From Paracoccus sigandri (GTDB lineage: Bacteria > Pseudomonadota > Alphaproteobacteria > Rhodobacterales > Rhodobacteraceae), in the NCBI RefSeq assembly GCF_003709565.1, contig NZ_QNRC01000012.1:88675-152674 (forward strand): a stretch of DNA of 64,000 nt, given 5' to 3'. Below, in pieces: positions 10,275 through 20,013 of the stretch (its first letter is position 1; every line of letters starts with the position of its first letter). The notes beneath the pieces are model-generated. The model was given only the letters and a program-made list of their open reading frames with translations, did no database searches and was not told the origin of the DNA. Position numbers and translations under genes: made by a program.

Positions 10275-10730
10275 ATGTCGTCGGATGTCGTCAAGAGGGT
10301 CGCGCGCAAGGGAAGGGGCAGGCGCCGCAACGCGCCGATGTCGGAAATCAACGTCACCCCCTTCGTCGACGTGATGCTGGTCTTGCTGGTGATCTTCATG
10401 GTCGCCGCGCCGCTGATGACGGCGGGCGTGCCGCTGAACCTGCCGCGCACCGCCGCCACCGCCATGCCGACCGAGCCCGAGGAGCCCCTGGTGATCTCGA
10501 TCCCGGCCGAGGGCGAGATCACGCTGATGAACGAGCCCCTGGCCGAGGACCAGATCGTCACCCGGCTGCGCGCGGTGATTGAGCAGCGCCAGTCGCAGCG
10601 CATTTTCCTGCGCGCGGACGGCGCGCTTCCCTATGCGCGCGTCGTGCAGGTGATGGGCGCGCTGAATGCGGCGGGGTTTTCCGACATCGTGCTGGTCACC
10701 GATACCGGCGGCCCGCGAATGGACGGCTGA
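10275..10730 (+). CDS. tolR: Tol-Pal proton channel subunit TolR
   Basis: ExbD/TolR family subunit with one N-terminal membrane helix and a periplasmic domain. In the 151-aa product the motif INVTPFVDVMLVLLVIFMV gives the family Asp that carries protons in the channel (VDVMLVLL). The periplasmic part follows from about residue 45. It sits three bases after tolQ and three before tolA, in one operon. Confidence 0.95.
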   Translation: MSSDVVKRVARKGRGRRRNAPMSEINVTPFVDVMLVLLVIFMVAAPLMTAGVPLNLPRTAATAMPTEPEEPLVISIPAEGEITLMNEPLAEDQIVTRLRAVIEQRQSQRIFLRADGALPYARVVQVMGALNAAGFSDIVLVTDTGGPRMDG

Positions 10731-10733
10731 GCG

Positions 10734-12521
10734 ATGGATCGCGACGGACGCATCGGCTGGTGGATCTCGGGGATCGTGCATACGGGCGTGATCCTGTGGG
10801 CGATCCTTGGCGGCGTGCTGTTCCGGCCGCAGCCCAGCCCGGCGATCCGCACGACCGAGGTGGCGACCATGAGCGGCGCCGAGTTCGAGGCCTATGCCGC
10901 CGCCGCGCGGGGCGCGGGGCCGGTGGGCCGCGACGCCACCGCCGTGGCGACCATGCCCGCCCCCGCGCCCGAACCCGAGGACAGCGCCACCGCGCCCGCC
11001 GAGGCCAGCCCGCCCGTGGCCGAGGCCGAGGCGCAGCCGCTGCCCGCGCCCGCCGAACCCGAGGCCGAGCCCGACCTGAGCGATTTCACCCCGACCCAGC
11101 CGGTCACCGTCGCCACCGACCTGCCGCGCCCGACGCCCAGCCAGCCCGAACCCGAGGCCGCGCCCGACGCGCCCGCCGCCGCGCAGCCCCCGGTGACCGA
11201 GGCCAGCCCCGCCCTGCCCGCCTCTCCGGCGCCCGACGACGCGGCCCAGCCGGTCGCGCCGCGCTCGGCGCTGGCGCTGGACGACTCGCCGCGTCCGGGC
11301 GGGCGTCCCGAGGGGCTGGTCGAGGCCTATGAGGCGCGAATCGCCGCGCAGGAAGCCGCCCGCGCCGAGGCGGCGCGCCAGGCGGCAGCCGCCGCCGAGG
11401 CCGCACGCCAGGCCGCGGAAGCCGCCGCCGCCCAAGAGGCCGCGCGTCAGGAAGCGGCCCGGCAGGAGGCCGAGCGCGCGGCCGAAGCGCAGCGCCAGGC
11501 CGAGGCCCGCGCCGAGGAAGAACGGCAGGCTGCCGAGGCGCGCGCCGCCGAGGAACGCCGCGAAGCCGAAGCGCGGGCGCAGGAAGAGCGTCAGGCGGCG
11601 GAGGAACGCCGGGCTGCGGAAGCCCGTGCCGAGGAGCAGCGCCGGGCCGCAGAAGCCGCCGCACGCGAAGAGGAAGAACGTCGCGCGGCCGAGCGCGCCG
11701 AGGCGGAACGCCGTGAGGCAGAGGCGCGTGCGGAAGAGGAGCGCCGGGCCGCGGAACGCGCCGAGGCGGAACGTCGCGAGGCCGAAGCTCGCGCCGAGGA
11801 AGAGCGCCGGGCGGCGGAGGCACGCGCCGAGGAAGAACGCCGCGCCGCCGAGGCCGAACGCCAGCGCGCGCTGGAGGATGCCCTGCGCGAGGCCCGGCAG
11901 GGCGAGGCGGGCGCGGAAGGCACCGACACGGCCACGACCGGGACCGACCCCTTCGGCGGCGCGCAGCGGATCGAGGGCGGCGACGGCGCCTCGGCCGCGC
12001 AGGACCCGCTGGCGGCGGCGCTGGCCGGGGCCATGGCGCAGGGCCGCAACTCCGAATCCGGGGCCGAATCCGGCGCGCCGGCGGAAACCGGCGAGGTGAT
12101 GCCCCTGGCGCCCTCGACCATCCGGCCGACCGTGCTGCCCGAGCCCGCGACCGAGCCCGAGGCCGCGGCCGCGCCCCCCGGCGGGCTGCCGATGGGCGAG
12201 CCGCTGTCGCTGTCCGAGCGCGAGGGCTTCCGCATGGCGCTGCGCGAATGCTGGAACCTGGGCGCGCTGTCGGTCGAGGCCTCGCGCATGACCGTCTCGG
12301 TCGGCTTCCGCATGACGCCGGACGGCCGCCCCGACCCCGCCAGCCTGCGGCTGGCCGGCTACCGCGACGGCTCGGAAGGCGCCGCGCAGCACGCCTTCGA
12401 GGTGGCCAGCCGCGCGATCCGCATGTGCGGCCGCAACGGTTTCCCCCTGCCGCGCGAGAAATACGGCCGCTGGCAGGATGTCGTCGTCGATTTCCGTCCC
12501 GACGGCATCGGCTTCCAGTGA
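10734..12521 (+). CDS. tolA: Tol-Pal bridging protein TolA
   Basis: TolA spans the periplasm, linking the TolQR motor to Pal and TolB. The 595-aa product has a single N-terminal anchor helix (about residues 6-26), a long Pro/Glu/Ala-rich stretch (about 75-195), a very long charged helix (about 200-390) built from repeats such as EARAEEERRAAE, and a C-terminal globular domain (about 490-595) with ALRECWNLG. It is larger than E. coli TolA (421 aa). The repeat region at about 11330-11880 is internally repetitive at the DNA level and may vary in length among strains. Confidence 0.93.
   Translation: MDRDGRIGWWISGIVHTGVILWAILGGVLFRPQPSPAIRTTEVATMSGAEFEAYAAAARGAGPVGRDATAVATMPAPAPEPEDSATAPAEASPPVAEAEAQPLPAPAEPEAEPDLSDFTPTQPVTVATDLPRPTPSQPEPEAAPDAPAAAQPPVTEASPALPASPAPDDAAQPVAPRSALALDDSPRPGGRPEGLVEAYEARIAAQEAARAEAARQAAAAAEAARQAAEAAAAQEAARQEAARQEAERAAEAQRQAEARAEEERQAAEARAAEERREAEARAQEERQAAEERRAAEARAEEQRRAAEAAAREEEERRAAERAEAERREAEARAEEERRAAERAEAERREAEARAEEERRAAEARAEEERRAAEAERQRALEDALREARQGEAGAEGTDTATTGTDPFGGAQRIEGGDGASAAQDPLAAALAGAMAQGRNSESGAESGAPAETGEVMPLAPSTIRPTVLPEPATEPEAAAAPPGGLPMGEPLSLSEREGFRMALRECWNLGALSVEASRMTVSVGFRMTPDGRPDPASLRLAGYRDGSEGAAQHAFEVASRAIRMCGRNGFPLPREKYGRWQDVVVDFRPDGIGFQ
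11330..11880 (+). repeat. Internally repetitive coding segment of tolA
   Basis: Near-repeats of GCCGAGG/AGGAACGCCG-type units encode Glu-Arg-Ala heptads of the TolA helix. Two longer near-identical blocks (AERAEAERREAEARAEEER) occur side by side at about 11690-11820, suggesting recent duplication within the gene. Confidence 0.6.
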
Positions 12522-12524
12522 CGA

Positions 12525-12550
12525 AAAAAGCAGGACCCGGATGGCTTTTT
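12525..12550 (+). terminator. Possible attenuator hairpin between tolA and tolB
   Basis: AAAAAGC (12525-12531) pairs with GCTTTTT (12544-12550) across a 12-base loop, ending in a five-T run. It lies in the 60-base tolA-tolB gap. Readthrough is expected since tolB and pal follow, so it may tune their level. The stem is A/T-rich and weak. Confidence 0.35.
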
Positions 12551-12581
12551 CCCCCTGCGCAATCGAGATAAAGAGGACGTC

Positions 12582-13901
12582 ATGTTCCGCACGCTGACCG
12601 TCGCCCTGATCCTGGGATTCGGATCCACCGCCCTGACCGCCCTGCCGCTTGCCGCGCAGGACGGCCCGCTGCGCATCGAGATCACCGACGGCGTGGTCGA
12701 GCCGATGGCCATCGCCATCGCCGATTTCCACGGCGATTCCGAGGCCGCCCAGCAGATCCGCCGGGTGGTCGCCGACGACCTGACCGGCACCGGCCTGTTC
12801 CGCGAGATCCCCTCCGAGGCGATGATCGCCCAGCCCGACAGCTTCGCCGCCGCCGTCGCCTACGAGGACTGGCGCGCGGTGAACGCCCAGGCGCTGGTCA
12901 CCGCCGAGGTGACCCGCTCGGGCGAGGAGATCAGCGTCAAGTTCCGCCTGTTCGACGTCTTCGCCGGCCAGCCGCTCGGCGACGGGATGCAGTTCGACGC
13001 CCGCGCCGGCGACTGGCGCCGCGCCGCCCACAAGATCGCCGACCAGATCTATTCGCGCCTGACCGGCGAGCAGCCCTATTTCGACAGCCGCATCGCCTTC
13101 GTGCAGGAGACCGGGCCCAAGGACGCCCGCATCAAGCGCATCGGCGTGATGGATTACGACGGCCAGAACATCCGCTGGATGACCGACAGCTCGTCGCTGG
13201 TGCTGGCGCCGCATTTCTCGCCCGACGGGCGGCAGCTGCTCTATACCAGCTTCGACAGTGGTTTCCCCCAGATCCGGGCGATGGACGTGGCCACCGTCAC
13301 CTCGCGCCCGCTGACCCAGGGCGGCGACAGCATGGCCTTTTCGCCGCGCTTCTCGCCCGACGGGCGCTGGATCGTCTATTCGCTGGAACAGGGCGGCAAT
13401 ACCGACATCTGGCTGATGGATGCCGCGACCGGCGCGCAACGCCCGCTGGCGCAATCCCCGGCGATCGAGACCTCGCCCAGCTTCAGCCCCGACGGCAAGC
13501 GGGTGGTGTTCGAATCCGACCGCTCGGGCACGCCGCAGCTCTACATCATGCCCGTCACGGGCGGCGAGCCGACCCGGATCAGCTTCGGCGAGGGCCGCTA
13601 TGGCACGCCCGCCTGGTCGCCCAAGGGCGACATGATCGCCTTCACCAAGCGGCTGGGCGACAAGTTCCATATCGGCGTGATGCGCACCGACGGCTCGGAT
13701 GAGAAGATTTTGACGGAATCGTTCCTTGACGAGGGCCCGACCTGGGCGCCCAATGGCCGCGTCGTGATGTTCACCCGCGTGACACCGGGTGGCAATGGTG
13801 AGCCGCGTCTGCATTCGGTGGATATTACCGGCCGCAACATGCGGCCCCTGAAACTCGATTTTGCCGCCTCGGACCCCTCGTGGGGGCCGCTGCTGCGATA
13901 A
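12582..13901 (+). CDS. tolB: Tol-Pal periplasmic beta-propeller protein TolB
   Basis: Periplasmic protein that binds Pal and TolA. The 439-aa product has a cleavable signal peptide (ending PLAAQDG), an N-terminal alpha/beta domain (about residues 25-160), and a C-terminal beta-propeller with repeated blades of the form FSPDGRQLLYTS, FSPDGRWIVYS, FSPDGKRVVFES and WSPKGDMIAFT. Length is normal. pal begins ten bases after the stop. Confidence 0.96.
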   Translation: MFRTLTVALILGFGSTALTALPLAAQDGPLRIEITDGVVEPMAIAIADFHGDSEAAQQIRRVVADDLTGTGLFREIPSEAMIAQPDSFAAAVAYEDWRAVNAQALVTAEVTRSGEEISVKFRLFDVFAGQPLGDGMQFDARAGDWRRAAHKIADQIYSRLTGEQPYFDSRIAFVQETGPKDARIKRIGVMDYDGQNIRWMTDSSSLVLAPHFSPDGRQLLYTSFDSGFPQIRAMDVATVTSRPLTQGGDSMAFSPRFSPDGRWIVYSLEQGGNTDIWLMDAATGAQRPLAQSPAIETSPSFSPDGKRVVFESDRSGTPQLYIMPVTGGEPTRISFGEGRYGTPAWSPKGDMIAFTKRLGDKFHIGVMRTDGSDEKILTESFLDEGPTWAPNGRVVMFTRVTPGGNGEPRLHSVDITGRNMRPLKLDFAASDPSWGPLLR

Positions 13902-13911
13902 GGAGAGCGCG

Positions 13912-14448
13912 ATGAAACCCTGCCTTGCCCCGCTGATCGCCGCCGCCTGCCTGGCCGGGCTGGCCGCCTGCGCCCCGCCCCCCCAGCAGCAGGCGCCGGT
14001 GGTGGACCCCTATGCGAACATGGGCTCGGGCGCGCTGTATCAGGGCGGGTTACCCGGCGGCGCGCTGGGGGGCGAGGCCAGCGCCGAATATTTCCGCGCC
14101 CAGGTCGGCGACACCGTGCAATTCGCGGCCGAGCAGACCACGCTGAGCGCCGAGGCGCGGGCGACGCTGTCGCGCCAGGCGCAATGGCTGAACCGGCACG
14201 CGGATTTCAACGCCGTGGTCCAGGGCCATGCCGAGGAAACCGGCACCCGCGAATACAACCTCGCGCTTGGCGCCCGCCGGGCCAGCGCGGTGCAGGAATA
14301 CCTGATCGCCCAGGGCGTGCCCGCCAGCCGCATCCGCACGCTGAGCTTCGGCAAGGAACGCCCCGCCGCCGTCTGCTCGGACGAGGCCTGCTATGCCCAG
14401 AATCGCCGCGTCGTGACCGTGGTCACCCCGGCCGGGCCCGGAACGTGA
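13912..14448 (+). CDS. pal: Peptidoglycan-associated lipoprotein Pal
   Basis: Outer-membrane lipoprotein that ties the membrane to peptidoglycan. The 178-aa product has a lipoprotein signal peptide with lipobox LAAC around residue 20, a Pro/Gln-rich linker, and an OmpA-like domain (about 70-175) with VQGHAEETGTREYNLALGARRA and the peptidoglycan-binding NRRV end. Start at 13912 follows AGGAGAG; the frame is open upstream from 13861. It overlaps cpoB by an ATGA. Confidence 0.95.
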   Translation: MKPCLAPLIAAACLAGLAACAPPPQQQAPVVDPYANMGSGALYQGGLPGGALGGEASAEYFRAQVGDTVQFAAEQTTLSAEARATLSRQAQWLNRHADFNAVVQGHAEETGTREYNLALGARRASAVQEYLIAQGVPASRIRTLSFGKERPAAVCSDEACYAQNRRVVTVVTPAGPGT

Positions 14449-15419
14449 TGCGCGCCATGACCGCCAGATTGGGGCCTGCCAGGCTGGGACTTGCCGGGCT
14501 GGGGCTGGCCGCGCTTCTGGCGCTGCCGGCCGCCGCGCAGCAGGACGGGGCGACGCTGGCCGAGATGTGGGCGGAACTGGCCGCCGTGCAGCAGGGCCTG
14601 CAATCGCTGCGGGCCGAGCTGGTCGCCTCGGGCGCGCAGGGTTTCCAGGCGGCGGGCGGCGACAGCGCCATCGACCGCATGAATGCGATGGAGACCCAGA
14701 TCGCGCGGCTGACCGACCGGATCGAGCAGTCGCAGAACCGCATCAACCGCATCGTCGAGGACGGCACCCGCCGCATCGGCGACCTGGAATTCCGGCTCTG
14801 CGAGATGGACGAGACCTGCGACCTCAGCGCGCTGACCTCGCCCGAGCTGGGCGGGATGGAGATGATCGGCGGCGGCGCGATCTCGGTCGACGTGCTGCCC
14901 TCGGCGCCGGCAGGCAACGATGGCGCGAACGGCGCCAAGGCCGCCAGCGCCGCCGAGCAGGCCGATTTCGACCTTGCCCGGCAGGTGCTGGGCCAGGGCG
15001 ATTTCCGCCGCGCGGCCGAGCTGTTCGCCACCGTCGCCCAGAACCACGCGGGCGGCCCGCTGACCGGCGAGGCGCTGTATCTGCGCGGCGCCGCGCTGGA
15101 CAGCGCCGGAGAGCCGCGCGCCGCCGCCGCCGCCTGGCTGGAGGGCTTCGCCGCCGATCCCGACGGGCCGCGCGCCGGGGAAAACCTGCTGGGCATCGCC
15201 CGCGTCATCGCCGATCAGGGCGACGCGATGGCCGCCTGCCTGTATCTGGCCGAGATCCCGGCCCGCTTTCCCGGCAGCGACCATGCCGCCGAGGCCGACC
15301 GCCGAATGGCCGCGCTGCAATGCGGCTCGGCCGAGCTTGGCCTGGGGGCCGCCGGGGCGACGCTGGACGGGCTGATGGAGGACCCGGAAGCCGCAGCCGA
15401 CATGGCCGAGCATCAGTGA
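14448..15419 (+). CDS. cpoB: Tol-associated TPR protein CpoB/YbgF
   Basis: Periplasmic coordinator of septal peptidoglycan synthesis with Tol. The 323-aa product has a signal peptide (LAALLALPAAAQQ), a short coiled-coil trimerisation segment (about residues 40-110, IDRMNAMETQIARLTDRIEQSQNRI split over two heptad runs), a linker, and a TPR-like C-terminal half (about 165-300). Start ATG overlaps the pal stop; a second in-frame ATG at 14457 is possible. It ends the tol operon proper; tilS follows after ten bases. Confidence 0.88.
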   Translation: MRAMTARLGPARLGLAGLGLAALLALPAAAQQDGATLAEMWAELAAVQQGLQSLRAELVASGAQGFQAAGGDSAIDRMNAMETQIARLTDRIEQSQNRINRIVEDGTRRIGDLEFRLCEMDETCDLSALTSPELGGMEMIGGGAISVDVLPSAPAGNDGANGAKAASAAEQADFDLARQVLGQGDFRRAAELFATVAQNHAGGPLTGEALYLRGAALDSAGEPRAAAAAWLEGFAADPDGPRAGENLLGIARVIADQGDAMAACLYLAEIPARFPGSDHAAEADRRMAALQCGSAELGLGAAGATLDGLMEDPEAAADMAEHQ

Positions 15420-15429
15420 GGCGACGCCG

Positions 15430-16665
15430 ATGACCGCCCCGCCCCGCGATCCGGCCGCTCGCATCCGCGCCGCGCTGGACCGGCTGGCGGGCGACATGCC
15501 CTCGCTGGGGGTGGCGGTCTCGGGCGGGGGTGATTCGGTCGCGCTGATGCGGATCATCGCCGAATGGGCGCGCGGGCGGCGGATCATGGTCGCCACCGTC
15601 GATCACGGGCTGCGCCCCGAAAGCGAGGCCGAGGCGCGCCAGGTCGGCCAGGCCGCCAGGGCGCTTGGCCTGCCCCATGCCGCGCTTCTGTGGCAGCGCG
15701 AGACCGAGGCCGGCAACCTGATGGCCCATGCCCGCGACGCCCGGCTGCGGCTGCTGTCGGCCTGGGCGCAGCGCAACGAGCTGGCCGCCGTCGCCCTGGG
15801 CCATACCGCCGACGACCAGGCCGAGACGCTGATGATGCGGCTGGCGCGCGGCTCGGGCATCGACGGGCTGGCCGCGATGACCGAATGGCGCGACGCCTTC
15901 GGCATCCGCTGGCTGCGCCCGATGCTGGGCGTGGGCCGCGACGAGCTGCGCGACTGGCTGCGCGCCCGCGACATTCCCTGGATCGAGGATCCCAGCAACG
16001 AGAAAGAGGAATTCGAGCGCATCCGCATCCGCAACGCGATCGCGGCGATGGGGCTGGACATCGCCGCCCTGGCCCGCGCCGCCGCCCATATCGGCGAGGC
16101 GCGCGATGCGCTGTCGCATTATGCCGCGCTGGCCTCGCAGGGGGCGATCATCCGCAACGGCGCACTGATCCTGCCCCGCCGCCCGTTCAGCGACGCGCCC
16201 GCCGAGATCCGGCGCCGGCTTCTGGTCGCGGGCTGCCGCTGGATCACCGGCGCCGACTATCCGCCCCGCCGCGCCACCCTGCTGCACGCGCTGAACGCCA
16301 TGGCGGCGGGCAGCCGGGTGACGCTGGACGGCGCGCTGATCGAGCCGGCGGGCGACCGCATCCGGCTGTCGCGCGAACCCGCCGCCGCGATGCGCGCCGA
16401 GCCGTCGGAAGGGCCGCTCTGGGACAATCGCTGGCGAATCACCGGATTGCGGCCCGGCCAGCATGTCGCCGCGCTGGGGCTGGAGGCGCTGGCCCAGGTG
16501 AACTGGCGGCTGTCGGGCCTGCCCCGCGACGAGGCCGCCGCCAGCCCCGCGATCTGGCAGGGCGGCCGCCTGATCGCCGCGCCGCTGCTGCGGCCCGCGC
16601 CGCCCCTGCGGGTTTCGCCCCTGCGCGGCGCGACAGAATTCCGCAGGCTGGTGATGGCGCATTGA
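15430..16665 (+). CDS. tilS: tRNA(Ile)-lysidine synthetase TilS
   Basis: Converts C34 of tRNA-Ile(CAU) to lysidine with ATP and lysine, an essential step for reading AUA codons. The 411-aa product has the PP-loop SGGGDS (residues 31-36), then VDHGLRPES, the helix with GHTADDQAETLMMRL, and WIEDPSNE. The C-terminal TilS substrate-binding domain is short, as is usual in alphaproteobacteria. It lies between cpoB and ftsH, the common order in this class. Confidence 0.95.
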   Translation: MTAPPRDPAARIRAALDRLAGDMPSLGVAVSGGGDSVALMRIIAEWARGRRIMVATVDHGLRPESEAEARQVGQAARALGLPHAALLWQRETEAGNLMAHARDARLRLLSAWAQRNELAAVALGHTADDQAETLMMRLARGSGIDGLAAMTEWRDAFGIRWLRPMLGVGRDELRDWLRARDIPWIEDPSNEKEEFERIRIRNAIAAMGLDIAALARAAAHIGEARDALSHYAALASQGAIIRNGALILPRRPFSDAPAEIRRRLLVAGCRWITGADYPPRRATLLHALNAMAAGSRVTLDGALIEPAGDRIRLSREPAAAMRAEPSEGPLWDNRWRITGLRPGQHVAALGLEALAQVNWRLSGLPRDEAAASPAIWQGGRLIAAPLLRPAPPLRVSPLRGATEFRRLVMAH

Positions 16666-16724
16666 ACCTGCGCCGATAATCCCTATTTTCAACGCAAACC
16701 GATTTCCCGCCGGAGGAGCCGTCT

Positions 16725-18617
16725 TTGGGCAACGCACGCAATCTCGCTTTCTGGGTCGTCCTGTTCCTGATGATCCTGGCGCTGTTCAACCTGTTCAGCG
16801 ACGGGGCCTCGACCATGAACGGGCGCCAGATCAGCTATTCGGACTTCATCGAGCGGGTCCAGAACGACCAGGTCACCGCCGTGACCATCGATGGCGAGGA
16901 TCTGGTGATCACCGGCGCCGACGGCCAGCAATATACCTCGGTCCGCCCCCTGGGCGAGGATATCGCCGACCGGCTGATCACCCAGGGGGTCGAGGTCAAG
17001 GTGGTCAAGCAGCAGCAATCCGGCTTCATGTCGATGCTGGGCGTCTGGCTGCCCTTCATCCTGCTGATCGGGGTCTGGATCTTCTTCATGAACCGGATGC
17101 AGGGCGGCGGGCGCGGCGGCGCGATGGGCTTCGGCAAGTCGCGCGCCAAGCTGCTGACCGAAAAGCACGGCCGGGTGACCTTCGACGACGTGGCCGGCAT
17201 CGACGAGGCCAAGGAAGAGCTTGAGGAGATCGTCGAATTCCTGCGCAACCCGCAGAAGTTCAGCCGCCTGGGCGGCAAGATCCCGAAAGGCGCGCTGCTG
17301 GTCGGCCCTCCGGGCACCGGCAAGACGCTGCTGGCCCGCGCCATCGCCGGCGAGGCGGGCGTGCCCTTCTTCACCATCTCGGGTTCGGACTTCGTGGAAA
17401 TGTTCGTGGGCGTCGGCGCCTCGCGCGTGCGCGACATGTTCGAGCAGGCCAAGAAAAGCGCCCCCTGCATCCTGTTCATCGACGAGATCGACGCGGTCGG
17501 CCGGTCGCGCGGCGTCGGCATCGGCGGCGGCAATGACGAGCGCGAGCAGACCCTGAACCAGCTGCTGGTCGAGATGGACGGGTTCGAATCCAACGAGGGC
17601 ATCATCATCATCGCCGCGACCAACCGCAAGGACGTGCTGGACCCGGCGCTGCTGCGCCCCGGCCGCTTCGACCGGCAGATCTATGTCGCCAATCCCGACA
17701 TCAAGGGCCGCGAGAAGATCCTGGCCGTGCATTCGCGCAAGGTGCCGGTCGGCCCCGACGTGGACCTGCGCATCATCGCCCGCGGCACGCCGGGCTTTTC
17801 CGGCGCCGACCTGATGAACCTGGTGAACGAGGCCGCGCTGATGGCCGCGCGAATCGGCCGCCGCTTCGTTTCCATGGAAGATTTCGAGAACGCCAAGGAC
17901 AAGGTGATGCTGGGGGTCGAGCGCCGCTCGATGGTGCTGACGCCCGAGCAGAAGGAAAAGACCGCCTATCACGAGGCCGGCCACGCCGTCGTCGGGCTCA
18001 GCCTGCCGAAATGCGACCCGGTCTACAAGGCGACGATCATCCCGCGCGGCGGCGCGCTTGGCATGGTGGTCAGCCTGCCGGAAATGGACCGGCTGAACTT
18101 CCACAAGGACGAGGCCAAGCAGAAGCTGGCGATGACCATGGCCGGCAAGGCGGCCGAGATCATCAAATACGGCGAAGAGGGCGTCTCGAACGGCCCGGCG
18201 GGCGACATCCAGCAGGCCAGCCAGCTGGCCCGTGCGATGGTGATGCGCTGGGGCATGTCCGACAAGGTCGGCAATATCGACTATGCCGAGGCGCATGAGG
18301 GCTATTCCGGCAATACCGGCGGCTTCTCGGTCTCGGCGGCGACGAAGGAGCTGATCGAACGCGAGGTCCACGACCTGATCGAGGAAGGCTATCAGACCGC
18401 CCATCGCATCCTGACCGAGAAATCCGAGGAATTCGAGCGGATGGCCAAGGGCCTGCTGGAATACGAGACGCTGACCGGCGACGAGATCGGCAAGATCCTT
18501 CGCGGCGAGCAGCTGGGGGGCGACGACGACACGCCGGGCAGCGTGATCCCCTCGGTCACCTCGGTGCCGAAGGCGGGCGGCAAGCCCGCGCCGGGCGGCG
18601 ATCCGGCCCCGGCCTGA
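16725..18617 (+). CDS. ftsH: ATP-dependent zinc metalloprotease FtsH
   Basis: Membrane-anchored AAA+ protease for quality control of membrane proteins and regulators. The 630-aa product has two N-terminal membrane helices (about residues 6-24 and 104-122) flanking a periplasmic domain, Walker A GPPGTGKT near 193, Walker [13 protein letters not shown], the second region of homology, and the zinc site HEAGH near 415. The start is a TTG at 16725 with GGAGGAG a few bases upstream. No ATG fits the conserved N-terminus [10 protein letters not shown], so TTG is well supported. Confidence 0.96.
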   Translation: MGNARNLAFWVVLFLMILALFNLFSDGASTMNGRQISYSDFIERVQNDQVTAVTIDGEDLVITGADGQQYTSVRPLGEDIADRLITQGVEVKVVKQQQSGFMSMLGVWLPFILLIGVWIFFMNRMQGGGRGGAMGFGKSRAKLLTEKHGRVTFDDVAGIDEAKEELEEIVEFLRNPQKFSRLGGKIPKGALLVGPPGTGKTLLARAIAGEAGVPFFTISGSDFVEMFVGVGASRVRDMFEQAKKSAPCILFIDEIDAVGRSRGVGIGGGNDEREQTLNQLLVEMDGFESNEGIIIIAATNRKDVLDPALLRPGRFDRQIYVANPDIKGREKILAVHSRKVPVGPDVDLRIIARGTPGFSGADLMNLVNEAALMAARIGRRFVSMEDFENAKDKVMLGVERRSMVLTPEQKEKTAYHEAGHAVVGLSLPKCDPVYKATIIPRGGALGMVVSLPEMDRLNFHKDEAKQKLAMTMAGKAAEIIKYGEEGVSNGPAGDIQQASQLARAMVMRWGMSDKVGNIDYAEAHEGYSGNTGGFSVSAATKELIEREVHDLIEEGYQTAHRILTEKSEEFERMAKGLLEYETLTGDEIGKILRGEQLGGDDDTPGSVIPSVTSVPKAGGKPAPGGDPAPA

Positions 18618-18637
18618 TCCATTCCCGAATGCGCGCG

Positions 18638-18661
18638 AACCCCGGCCCCGGCCGGGGTTTT
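18638..18661 (+). terminator. Rho-independent terminator after ftsH
   Basis: AACCCCGGCC (18638-18647) pairs perfectly with GGCCGGGGTT (18650-18659) around a two-base loop, followed by T residues. It lies 20 bases after the ftsH stop and ends the tol-tilS-ftsH unit. Confidence 0.75.
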
Positions 18662-18799
18662 CGGTTGCGGGGGCGTCGCGCGGCCGGCCGCGACGGCCGT
18701 GCCCCGCCATTCTGCGGCCCGGCGACGCCTTGCCGCCCTCCTGGGGCCTTGCGTCCCGGCCCGCCCCGGTGCATCCCCCTTGGCGAAAGGAAGGCTGCC

Positions 18800-19102
18800 A
18801 TGACCCGGATCGACGACATCAACGACATGGCCACCCTGCGCGCCCATATCGACGCGCTGGACCAGCAGCTGGTGGCGCTGTTCGCGCAACGCCACGCCCT
18901 GATCGACCGCGCCGCGCGGATCAAGGCGCGCGAGGGCCTGCCCGCCCGGATCGACGCGCGGGTCGAGGAAGTCGTCGCGAATGTGCGCCGTCATGCCGTT
19001 GCCGCGGGGCTGGACGGCGCGCTTTTCGAGTCAATCTGGCGCCAGCTGGTCGATGCCGCCATCGCGCAGGAAGACCGCCATCTGAAGGGGGACCGTTCAT
19101 GA
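18800..19102 (+). CDS. Chorismate mutase, AroQ type
   Basis: Small all-helical chorismate mutase (chorismate to prephenate, the Phe/Tyr branch point). The 100-aa product has the AroQ pattern [28 protein letters not shown] and a C-terminal helix [17 protein letters not shown]. Start at 18800 follows AAGGAAGG. It overlaps folD by an ATGA. Some proteins of this size are isochorismate pyruvate lyases (PchB-like); the lack of siderophore genes nearby favours the mutase. Confidence 0.85.
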   Translation: MTRIDDINDMATLRAHIDALDQQLVALFAQRHALIDRAARIKAREGLPARIDARVEEVVANVRRHAVAAGLDGALFESIWRQLVDAAIAQEDRHLKGDRS

Positions 19103-19974
19103 CCGCCACGTTGATCGACGGCAAGGCTTTCGCCGCCGGGCTGCGCGCCCGCATCGCCGCCCAGACCGCCGCGCTGAAGGATCGCGGCATCACGCCGGGC
19201 CTTGCCGTGGTGCTGGTGGGCGAGGATCCGGCAAGCCAGGTCTATGTCCGCTCCAAGGGCAGGATGACGGTCGAGGTCGGCATGAATTCCTACGAGCACC
19301 GCCTGCCGGCCGAGACGCCCGAGGCCGAGTTGCTGGCCCTGATCGCGCGGCTGAACGAGGATCCGGCGGTGAACGGCATCCTGGTGCAGCTGCCCCTGCC
19401 CGCCCATATGGACGAGGCCGCGGTCATCAACGCGATCCGCCCGGAAAAGGACGTGGACGGCTTCCACGTCCTGAATGCCGGCCGGCTGGCGACGGGCCAG
19501 AAGGCGATGGTGCCCTGCACGCCCTTGGGCTGCCTGATGCTCCTGCGCGACCGGCTGGGCGATCTGTCGGGGAAAAGCGCCGTGGTCATCGGCCGCAGCA
19601 ACATCGTCGGCAAGCCGATGGCGCAGCTTCTGCTGCGCGACAGCTGCACGGTGACGATCGCCCATTCCAGGACGCAGGACCTGCCCGCGCTCTGCCGCGG
19701 CGCCGACATCCTGGTCGCGGCGGTGGGCCGGCCGCATTTCGTCAAGGGCGACTGGATCAAGCCCGGCGCCACGGTGATCGACGTGGGCATCAACCGCATC
19801 GATTCCGGCCTGGTCGGCGATGTCGATTTCGCCGGCGCCCGCCAGGCGGCCGGCGCGATCACCCCCGTGCCCGGCGGTGTCGGCCCGATGACCATCGCCT
19901 GCCTTCTGGCCAATACGCTGACCGCCACGGCCCGCGCCAACGGCCTGCCCGATCCTGAGGGCCTGACGCCCTGA
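19099..19974 (+). CDS. folD: Bifunctional methylenetetrahydrofolate dehydrogenase/cyclohydrolase FolD
   Basis: Interconverts 5,10-methylene-, methenyl- and 10-formyl-tetrahydrofolate in the cytosol. The 291-aa product has the signatures [37 protein letters not shown] and the C-terminal [15 protein letters not shown], with the Rossmann motif [14 protein letters not shown]. The family's catalytic Lys is normally in YVxxKxK; here the first Lys is present (YVRSK). It is translationally coupled to the chorismate mutase. Confidence 0.95.
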   Translation: MTATLIDGKAFAAGLRARIAAQTAALKDRGITPGLAVVLVGEDPASQVYVRSKGRMTVEVGMNSYEHRLPAETPEAELLALIARLNEDPAVNGILVQLPLPAHMDEAAVINAIRPEKDVDGFHVLNAGRLATGQKAMVPCTPLGCLMLLRDRLGDLSGKSAVVIGRSNIVGKPMAQLLLRDSCTVTIAHSRTQDLPALCRGADILVAAVGRPHFVKGDWIKPGATVIDVGINRIDSGLVGDVDFAGARQAAGAITPVPGGVGPMTIACLLANTLTATARANGLPDPEGLTP

Positions 19975-19984
19975 ACCGCGCGCG

Positions 19985-20005
19985 CCGGGGGTTTCACACC
20001 CCCGG
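19985..20005 (+). terminator. Hairpin after folD
   Basis: CCGGGGGT (19985-19992) pairs perfectly with ACCCCCGG (19998-20005) around a five-base loop, 11 bases after the folD stop. No U-run follows; it leads into the first GGGATATTT element at 20014. Confidence 0.5.
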
Positions 20006-20013
20006 ACCCCCGT

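Noticed and set aside
11330..11880. Short regular repeats suggestive of a CRISPR-like array
   Set aside because: They are in-frame coding repeats of the TolA helix; there are no constant repeats with unique spacers.
9537..13814. Open frame of about 1425 codons on the minus strand across tolQ-tolB
   Set aside because: It is antisense to the tol operon and rich in Arg, Gly, His and Gln, the usual shadow of high-GC genes with third-position G/C. It shows no domain.
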